Source of the DNA: Nilaparvata lugens
Taxonomy: Eukaryota > Arthropoda > Insecta > Hemiptera > Delphacidae
Direction of reading: 5' to 3'
Assembly (NCBI RefSeq): GCF_014356525.2
Contig: NC_052507.1
Location: 43,426,687-43,490,686 of the forward strand
Length of the DNA: 64,000 nucleotides
Shown here: positions 56,031 through 64,000 of the stretch, piece after piece
Layout of the letters: every line of letters starts with the position of its first letter
Position numbering within the stretch: the first letter of the stretch is position 1
Position numbers and translations under genes: made by a program
The notes under the pieces: model-generated
What the model saw: the letters and a program-made list of their open reading frames with translations, nothing else
The model's database searches: none
What the model was told of the DNA's origin: nothing

Positions 56031-56280
56031 CATTTATTGTAAAGATTTTTATGCTCAATCTTTTCCACTTGAAATTTTTTGTTTAAATTGTATCTGAAGC
56101 CTGATAATAATATTGGGAATCTAAAATCACACTTTGCATTGATGAGGCGGAGCTCCTGAGATTTTTACAGATATGGGATTTAAGGCAGTTTATAGAGCTT
56201 ATCAATGACTATTTGAGGTATGAATTTGATTGAAATCGTTAGAGCCGTATTCGAGAAAATCTCGAAAAACCATGTTTAGG
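56031..56280. other. Possible dispersed repeat flank
   Basis: Contains gaaatcgttagagccgtatt and a following cgagaaaatctcg inverted motif. It looks like repeat sequence, but I cannot assign it. Confidence 0.35.
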
Positions 56281-56640
56281 GAAGTAATATTGTGAATGAG
56301 TATTGTGGTCTATTACATATGAATGGTTTAAAATCGTATATGAAGAAACCAAAAAGAGTGCAGAATGACTCAATATCAACCCTTGATCACATATTCCATA
56401 AAGATGGAATATCCAATTATGAGGATGTAGTAGGTGTAATTTTCAAGACTAGCATTACAGATCATTTTGCAACTGGTTTATTCTTGGGTACATCAGATCA
56501 CAACAAATCTTCTCAGATTACAGAGAGTTCACTGAAAAAATAGATTATGCAAAACTAATTACAAACCTACAGACCGAGTCTTGGCAGGATAGCAATACAC
56601 ACCAGTGCTTGTAAGAGGGGTCAAACGGGGAAGCACACAC
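56281..56640 (+). pseudogene. LINE endonuclease C-terminal scrap
   Basis: The frame reads YCGLLHMNGLKSYMKKPKRV, NDSISTLDHIFHKDG and KTSITDHFATGLFLG, then after a stop YAKLITNLQTESWQD. These are the last endonuclease blocks (LDHIF, TDHF with catalytic Asp-His) of a CR1/Jockey-like LINE and the start of its linker. Both ends are missing. It could belong to the same family as the scrap at 43712, but the middle of the domain is not present in either. Confidence 0.75.
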
Positions 56641-57582
56641 TTTATGCACTAAACGGGCTCACCCTGAACCAGTGCTCCAATCAAGCTGAAATTGTATATG
56701 TATATTCGTTAAATATGAATGAATACCCCTATTACAAAAAAAATTTGAATTTAAATTTTTTTTCTCATAGGAATTTGTCGAAACGGGCTCACTCAAATTC
56801 CCGCTATACGGGGTACATTCATACACACCATGACGTAGGCGTAAGGAAATTGGAGGGTGACCAATACAATAGATGCAGGTATTTGCATTGTCTTCGGATC
56901 ACTCCGACGTTGCCAATTCTACTGGTTCCTTCCTCTTTCTAGAAACGCAGTTTTGGATTGAAACTGACCAAAGTAAATGTTCCTATTCACTCTCAGAACT
57001 TCTTCTCTCACTTTGTTATGATCTCCAGTCTTCAGTAAGATATCGTTCTCTCAATAGATAGTTTTTACATTTTATGTGAATAGTTTATATTGAATAACAT
57101 GATAAATTAGAAGTACTTGGATCAGGCCTTCAGAGAAACGTATGCTTCAACAATGATTACTTGGATTAAATGGCAGAAGAGTAAAAGAAAGAGAACTTGG
57201 ATTAACATTGCTTGCTTATGTTAATTAATTCTCCGGGAAAAATTTTTTAAGGGAAGACGCTGGAAGCAGCAGTTGAACCAAATTCTTACATGATTATTAT
57301 GGCTGAGATTTAGCAGATGCTTTGTGTAAATTGATGTTTTATTTATAACTTACACCCTGTCATGTATAATTCTTGAGTACTTGTGAAATTCACGAGAATA
57401 GTAATTGGTAAGCTTTGTGGAGCTCTGGAGAGCAGTAGGCTTATTTTGTTATGTTCTACCATAGAAAAAGGTAACGTTATTGAATTAATCATTATTAGTT
57501 TATTTATGTACAATCGCATCATTGGTTTCTGGTATTATTATCAAAGCGGACATCTTCTAAAAAACAAGAAAACATTCTGTGA
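56641..57582. other. Unassigned region
   Basis: The phrase aaacgggctcac occurs twice (about 56651 and 56782), suggesting repeat-derived sequence. No gene is supported; ORFs at 56715-56942 and 57383-57661 are unrecognised. Confidence 0.35.
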
Positions 57583-57689
57583 AATAGTAATTATTATTGA
57601 ACGAAAATCCCAATTAAGACTTCTGCTACTGCAAATATTGAAAACAGGGTTATTTAATTAGGATTTTCGTTTGATAATTATTATTTATT
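57583..57689. repeat. Inverted repeat / hairpin (about 35-bp arms, 36-bp loop)
   Basis: The arm at 57583-57617, containing gaacgaaaatcccaattaa, pairs with ttaattaggattttcgttt in 57654-57689. The pairing has only a few mismatches in the inner 25 bp. It may be a small foldback element or a MITE remnant. Confidence 0.75.
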
Positions 57690-58920
57690 TGCACTTGAAC
57701 AAATGCAACTTCTAATTTTCATCTGTATTCTATGAAATAGTCTCCTGACTGTTATATTAGGGTACGACAGGTAGTAACTCGGCTTGATACTATCATTTGT
57801 GATTATAGTTGATCAGAAATATGCATTGTATATAATGTTCATATTTCAGTTCGACTAATCTTCTATCACAGTCTCGCTTTCATTCATAAACATGATAATC
57901 CTAAATATGTTGATTACCTTAAAGATGTAGCTCATCTTACGTCGAACAATGTACAATACAAACAATTTTCATTAAATTACTATTATGATGATCATTGGAA
58001 TTTCTGCCTGTGATTGAGAAAAAGTCATTTTATCAGCCTTGAAATTCGTACCTAGAAAAAGTTGCATTATTACTAGAAATTTTGTTATTTTTACATTTTA
58101 TTCCAGGTACTGTACATTGATTTTTGTGATTATAGAGATCAACTACTTTATTCTGAATCAGGATAAGGATAAATAGGGAAATTGTGAAATGGGGATAACA
58201 TCCATAGTTACATAGAAGATAACATCCATCAATTTGAAAGCTCTGATAATAATGATTTGAAAGGAACTGCGACTCTGGCTTGGTATTGCCTCTTCATGTT
58301 CAGTGAGAATAGAAAGCTTCAAAGTAGTTCGTTCTCACTATATCTGATAGTATTGGTAATATTTGGTAACATTTGTTAATATTTGAACCGAATGTGCAAC
58401 AAATTAATCTACTTTCAGCTTGAAAATTTCCAACTTATCAGGAGTACAGTGTTATCATATAGTATCTCAGGTGGGCCCACCCTTTTATTTTTTCGTTCAA
58501 GTGATCTGATGATATTCATTCCATTATCAAGTGTTTAAATTATAAAGAGTGATGAAACAAGATAAAACACAAGAAAAGCTATGAAAAGGAATTGTAAATC
58601 TCCACTTTTCACAAAATAAGGATAAGATGAAGGAGTTGGACACATAATATATCATGAAACTCCATTGAAAAACATCAATATCTGTTACCTCTGACTCGTA
58701 TGGAGAAGGCACACTTCAAATTAATATAATAATTTCTGTGAGCAAACAACGAAATCCTGATTTTTATCATGAGCATGGTTAAAACAAGAAAATTGTAATA
58801 TTTTTTTAGAGTATTGAAAAGTGAAAATCTATATACAGCGTATGTCAAAGCAATAGACAAAATTAATTGTTTCGAGCGCCATAGCGTAAATGAGATGCAA
58901 TGTAGACAGCAGTATTATTC
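57690..58920. other. Unassigned AT-rich region
   Basis: About 1.2 kb; no gene, no clear repeat and no RNA gene seen. Confidence 0.4.
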
Positions 58921-59655
58921 TGTTTACTATGGTGAAGAGAGTCAGCCACGCCGTACCGCGTCGACTGTTTCCCCTTCCACAGCGTCAACTTGAATCGCAA
59001 ATACATAACAATATACATCAATGTATTCGCAATGAATGTGGCTACAATAATCATTCGTCTCATTGTTCTTTAAAATTACTTGCTTCGAAGTTAATCGGAG
59101 AAAAGAAAAATCAATCAAAAAAACCCTAAATTTCTACATTATATTATTTTATCAAGGAAAATGTTCGATTTCTTGAGGGAATGAATCCGACTAATAATGT
59201 AGTCCTTAATTTAACGAATCGGATGACATATGATGGATTTTTTTCCCAATTAATGGTTACAGAGATAATTGATTTCCTGTTTGCTGTTTACTATGGCTAA
59301 GAGAGTCAGTCATGCCATTCCGTGTCGACTGTTTCCCCTTCCACGGCGTCAAATCGAATCGCAAATACATAACAATATACATCAAGGGATTTGCAATGAG
59401 AGTGACTACATTAATTATTCGGCTTTCGGCTCATTTTTCTTTAAAACTACTTGTTTCGAAGTTAATTGAAGAAATCAAAAAAATCAAATCGTAAACCTCC
59501 TAAATTTTTACATATATATTATTTTATCAAGAAAACTGTCGATTTTATTGAAAAAATGAATAAAACTAATATTGTAGTCCATAATGTAACGAATCGAATG
59601 GCATATAATAGAACTGTTTCCGATAATGGGTACAGAGATAATTGATTTTCCGTGA
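58921..59655. repeat. Diverged tandem duplication, unit about 364 bp, two copies
   Basis: Copy 1 is about 58921-59284 and copy 2 about 59285-59655. Both begin tgtttactatgg and contain cgactgtttccccttccac, caaatacataacaatataca and ggtacagagataattgat-type ends. The copies differ at many sites, so the duplication is old. A 40-codon stretch is open in the same frame in both copies. Confidence 0.82.
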
Positions 59656-59807
59656 TTACCTGCATTTTTCAACTTTGAGGGTGGCTAGGGGGGAAAGCTC
59701 CAAGGGGATTTCTTGGGACTTTTGGGAGAATGACCCTCTGGGAGGGTTCTATCGATGGTGAAAGATTCAGCTTTTATGTAATTTTCGGATCGAAAAAACC
59801 TTTATTG

Positions 59808-61330
59808 ACTGGGCTATTTCGATGTCTGTTGATGATGGAAGTGAGTGAGTGAGTTCGTGTGTCTGGGACTGTGTCAAAATTATGACTCAGCTGTTGATTT
59901 TTTGTAATCATTCAATCAGGTACTTAGTGCCGGTTGCGAAAAAGCCGGGTTATTTTCAATCCTGATTAATTCCAGTAGATCCATCTTTTTGAAATGGTCT
60001 TCTCTGATTTGGTTCACGTGAAATTAATCAGGATTAAAATGTAACCGAATTTTGTGCATCCGGGCCGTTGTGAGGGTAATTTTTGCATTCCTAAATTTTA
60101 TCCAATCTCAATTTACTGTGATTAAAAAGAACGTTTCTGAATGAACTATGAATGTTATTATAATATTCCTTTCCTCGGAATAAATTTCTATACTTTTGTA
60201 CTCCAGAGCGAAGCTCGGTCCCCGATATTAATAGGATAAATCATGTTTAGTGCTTGTCATGTTTAAGAACTATATTTATTTTTAGCAATTAGATTATATA
60301 AGATCATATGATTAGATCATGTAGAATCGGAATTGAAAATAAACACAAAGACAAGGGGCAAACTGTGACAAGCAGCCAGCAAATAATCAAATCAATCAAA
60401 ATCAAATTTTATTTCCATTCAGAATACATTCCACAAACATAAATATGAATTACAATTTTATGGAAAAATTAGCATCCGCAAAGAAAGAATCTGTGCTCGG
60501 ATGCGAGTTGTGCTATTTCTTGAAACAATAATACAATATTTACTAGAAATTTTATCAGAAATATGAAAACTAAAACAAAAGTAGGAGAAGCAGAAAGAAA
60601 TAGTATGACATGGACAATCATCTCGAAAATTTCACTTAGCCTAACATTCAATTAGGAAGTTCAAAACTGAATATGAAATGAAAAAAATCAACATTACATT
60701 GACATTCTCTAAATATAAAAAAACACTTGATTATATTAACAATTCCAACATTGAAAACACGCCTTTAATTACAATTGTTATATTAATTAATTAACAATCA
60801 ATATTTGAATAGAATACTCCAATCAATAGTATCAATAACTCAGACAAACAAATGGAGCACGACCAAAATATGAATAAAAAAAGAAACCTATTGAAAAATT
60901 GCTCCAGGTACAGTAATCTTATTACTATCAATATCGAGGACCGAGCTTCACTCTAGAGTACAAAAGCATAAAGATTGTATAACAAAAGAAGAAATTATAA
61001 TAACATTCATATCACATTCACATCTAATCACAGTAAATAATTGAGATAGATTCCCAGTGGAATGCGAAAGTTTCCCCCACAAAAGCCCAGTTGCAAAGAA
61101 GCCGGTTAAATTTCAATCCTGAATAACTTCACGTGAACCAAATCAGAGAAGACCATTTCAAAAAGGTTGATCTACAAGAATTAATCAGGATTGAAAATAA
61201 CTCGGCTTTTTCACAACCGGCACTAAGTACCTGATTGAATGATTACAAAAATTCAACAGCTCACTCATAATTTTGACACAGTCCCACACACATGAACTCG
61301 CTCACTCACTTCCATCACCAACAGATGATG
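59808..61330. repeat. Large inverted repeat with about 0.4-kb arms
   Basis: The left arm (about 59808-60237) and right arm (about 60920-61330) are inverted complements along most of their length. Shared words include tcaatcaggtacttagtgcc, gaaatggtcttctctgattt and gaagctcggtcc. About 0.68 kb separates them. The arms have diverged by scattered changes. They may be two copies of one repeat in opposite orientation or a foldback transposon. Confidence 0.85.
60375..60470 (-). repeat. LINE-like 3' tail in the inverted-repeat spacer
   Basis: On the minus strand the sequence reads TGTATTCTGAATGGAAATAA and then a TTGATT-rich run, a common LINE 3' end. Its upstream extent is uncertain. Confidence 0.45.
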
Positions 61331-61520
61331 GAATAATTATTATACTGTTGTATATCCATACTTTTTCAATGTTAAAATTGAACTTGAATTTTGAAAAACA
61401 CTTTTGAAGTGAAAATACACTTACTTTTGTAGTGACGATCATTTCAGTAGTATGAAAAGGTAGGTTAATTGCCATCAACTCAGTTGATCCATCAACTCAT
61501 TTGATGGCAATCAACCATCA
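61331..61520. other. Unassigned region before the tandem array
   Basis: Holds several scattered tcaactcat and ttgatggcaatca words related to the following repeat. Confidence 0.4.
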
Positions 61521-61680
61521 AGGTAGGTTCTAGGACATCAACTCAGGAGTACTTTCAAATCGGTTGATCTTTCATTCCACCACTACTTCAAGGTTGGTTC
61601 TAGGACATCAACTCAGGAGTACTTTCAAATCGGTTGATCTTTCATTCCACCACTACTTCAAGGTAGGTTCTAGGACATCA
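61521..61680. repeat. 70-bp tandem repeat, two full units and a partial third
   Basis: Units at 61521-61590 and 61591-61660 are almost identical (one visible change, aggtagg versus aggttgg). A third begins at 61661 and decays after about 20 bp. An ORF across it (61564-61761) is a by-product of the repeat. Confidence 0.92.
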
Positions 61681-61832
61681 ATTCACTTGTACCAACAAAT
61701 AGAAAGAAGCTTGCATGCTTTGAAAGTAGGTTCAACTCACTTGAATGATCAACAAGAATGAACCTTGCATGTAATCATTCCACCGTTCAACATTAACGAG
61801 CTGTTACATAAGTTGTGCAAATAGAAGATGCA

Positions 61833-61965
61833 TCATAATTATAGTGCAGTTTGTTATGCAACTTTGAATGCACTTTTTCACTGAACAACATTATTATTTA
61901 ACAAGCACTTACATAAGACATAGTGCAGTCTTATCATGCAATCTTCAATGCACTTTTTCCAAGCT
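61833..61965. repeat. Imperfect repeat, unit about 82 bp
   Basis: The string atagtgcagt, then atgcaa, then caatgcactttttc or gaatgcactttttc occurs at about 61838 and 61920. Two diverged copies. Confidence 0.65.
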
Positions 61966-62053
61966 AATAATGGAAAGTTTCACATAATTATTTGATAGAG
62001 CAAGAAAGAATAAGGATAAGAATGAGATGTGATGCTTCCCCCATTTATCTCCA

Positions 62054-62165
62054 CCAGTCAATTTTAGTATAAAAGTAAGTATGAAATAACATCTACTATA
62101 TAGCCACTATCACCTTTCAGGACTTCAACATCAAGACTGCCTACTCTGCTACTATCAAAGTAAGT
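62054..62165 (+). promoter_or_regulatory. Possible host core promoter and noncoding first exon
   Basis: A TATA box (tataaaag, 62068-62075) lies upstream of a less AT-rich stretch that ends in a strong splice donor, atcaaa followed by gtaagt (about 62156-62165). The exon would be about 50-60 bp with no useful ATG, so translation would start in a later exon outside the window or further right. No clear initiator is visible 30 bp after the TATA box. This rests on motifs alone. Confidence 0.35.
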
Positions 62166-64000
62166 TTATTTTTTATATTTTCTCTGTCTGAAAACATCAA
62201 TTTCTGAATAAACCTGCTCACTTGGGAATAGTAATATTATTTTCGTTTTGCTCATACATTTTTCCTTTGCTATAATCTAACTTGTAAAGATAGATTTCTC
62301 TATTATCTGCTGTTCAGAAGATAGCGTAATTTTGAAGACTTTATAATTGGAAAAGGTTTTAGTTGAGCTTAGAAAGGAATCGTTTTGATAAGATCACTTG
62401 TGTGCTCAACAAATGGTAGAGAATAAACCTGCTCACTGAATTCAGACTGTATACATACATATTGGTAACATGTTGCATGCTGTGTCATATCATTACAAAA
62501 ACTATGTGTAGCTACAGAAATCTCAATCCAATATCACATCTTTTGTTGATATTTTAATATTGCTATATTTGAAAATTTCTATGGAAGTCGCTATTTGAAG
62601 TGCTTGTAATTTTCAATGGTCCTTTATCACTCAATCACAGCCAGACTATTTTTGTAATTTTAATTATTATTGATAAGTAACTGAGATAATTGTAAAAAGT
62701 GTTTCAAAGGAGATCTTTTCCAAAATTCACGATATGAAAAAATATTTCAATAACATTACAGATTGCTACATTGAATCTCATAACCCGAAGTAGCCTACTA
62801 CATATAATATCATAATACTGTACTGTGATATAATACCTACCTACATTATAATACTCAACCTAGAGCAGCCTGAAACTCACTAGTATTTATAGCTCATAGC
62901 TTCATACACTGAAGAGCATAGCCTACAATCCTACATATTGTTGAATTTGCATGCTACTTATAAACCATAAATATGTCTAATCCATCTCTGATTCCATCTA
63001 ACATTACACTAGGTTATGAACCATCAATTAACGATCTGTTCACCTTGAACTGCTAGATCTTATCGCAGTAATCTGTAATAATTAGTCACGCTACTCGTGT
63101 TCCATTGTCATAATCGTAACGATTAAGATAGGCGTCCAACCTGGCAAATTATCATATGAAAAAGGTTAGCGCGTCTAAAAGTAGGCCTGCCAACCAACCA
63201 GCGGAATAATTATCAATTTCGTGAATGAGGAAATAACCTGATGGTTTTTGGATAATGTTCACTGATTTCAAAAGAAGATTGACATCTTCTATCATGAGGT
63301 ATTCCAACTACACCTTGACATTCCAATGTAATTAATTCTGAATTCGAAAATTGAAAGAAGAAGGAGAAGGAGAAGATGAAGGAGAAAAATAAAAACGGGG
63401 AATGAGAAGTCAAGATTTCAAGTCAAATACTGCAGACCTTCAAAATACCTGTAAAATCAGAGTCATAGCAGATTATTCAATGGTTACTTTTTACTAGCAG
63501 AGTGAATTTAGTGAAAAATTCAAATCAAATTTCTAGTCTGAGTACTGAGATCTTGAAAGCTATTCAGGAAACCTTTCTTCACCAAAGTTGCGAAAAACGT
63601 CTTCCTGAAAAAGTTGCTTAGAACGCTACTCATACACATTTGAAGGAGTAAAGAATATTCTGCATAACAGGTTCAAAATAAAATAGTTTATCAGTATCAA
63701 TTTGTTTTATTCATTATTTCTATTGGATTGTACTATTTCACAGTTCTTTTTGCTTTATCTTGTATTTTTGATGGTTGATACAGAAAATTGAAAAATCTTT
63801 TATTGATTAAGGAGTGTAATGATTTCACAATGTTGCAATGTCTTGATTTTCAATGTACCGGTACTAAAATATCAATGAAAATTAGAGAACTAGAGGATTA
63901 AAATTAGAGAAATTATTCCTGTTAGAGTTCGATGAATTTGATTAATTGATACATTCGACAATGATTTATCCCGTCCTTATAGATTCTATTAGATTAAACG
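62166..64000. other. Unassigned AT-rich region
   Basis: About 1.8 kb. If the promoter call is right this would be intron sequence. No exon, RNA gene or known repeat was recognised; a purine-rich gaaggagaagg run at about 63355-63395 is low complexity. Confidence 0.35.

Overview
This window looks like a transposon-dense, AT-rich stretch of an arthropod nuclear genome, most likely a hemipteran insect such as a planthopper or relative. That guess rests on the mix of element families and on recurring motifs such as taggcctac. No species is proved. I found no intact host protein gene, no rRNA, no CRISPR array and no bacterial-style operon. Almost everything I can name is a mobile element, and most of these are broken, nested in each other or duplicated.

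Region 1 (1-12.5 kb, mostly minus strand). Part of a Ty3/gypsy pol runs off the left edge and abuts a CR1-like non-LTR retrotransposon. The CR1-like element has an SGNH-hydrolase ORF1 that overlaps an endonuclease/RT ORF2 by ATGA. ORF1 is split by a complete BEL/Pao element (4890-11577). This element has two 752-bp LTRs, a polypurine tract and a 5-bp target duplication, and it has lost its RT catalytic core.

Region 2 (12.5-20.1 kb, minus strand). This holds a Helitron of about 7.7 kb with recognisable 5' TC and 3' hairpin-CTAG ends. It carries one uninterrupted Rep-helicase frame of about 1,490 codons, and the 3' part of a LINE sits between that frame and the 3' end. It is the only element here that looks close to intact.

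Region 3 (20.1-27 kb). This is mostly unrecognised sequence. It contains a weak Tigger/pogo-like transposase remnant, two palindromic motifs, a TA microsatellite, a roughly 20-bp minisatellite and a 71-bp LINE tail with an 11-bp target duplication.

Region 4 (27-41.7 kb, plus strand). This is a nested array. RTE-like element A is followed by RTE-like element B, and a 1.64-kb segment across their junction is tandemly duplicated. Element B is interrupted by a 5.7-kb LINE (C), whose 3' UTR contains a 765-bp minus-strand retroposon. Element B resumes at 37.27 kb with a long RT frame. A further RTE 3' fragment lies at 40.9-41.7 kb.

Region 5 (41.7-64 kb). Three copies of a dispersed repeat are present, two of them with a tRNA-like head. 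There are also LINE endonuclease scraps, a decayed gag-like gene on the minus strand, and a complete but decayed Ty3/gypsy element (50290-54480) with unequal LTRs and a ctctg target duplication. Beyond these lie a hairpin, a 364-bp tandem duplication, a large inverted repeat and short tandem repeats. A TATA-box/splice-donor arrangement near 62.1 kb might be a host first exon.

The genes do not form a pathway; they record successive insertions and rearrangements. I did not find convincing evidence of a new biological system. The items most worth checking are the near-intact Helitron with its LINE passenger, the in-frame LINE/gypsy chimera near 2.65 kb, the recent 1.64-kb tandem duplication, and the three-copy repeat with a tRNA-like head.
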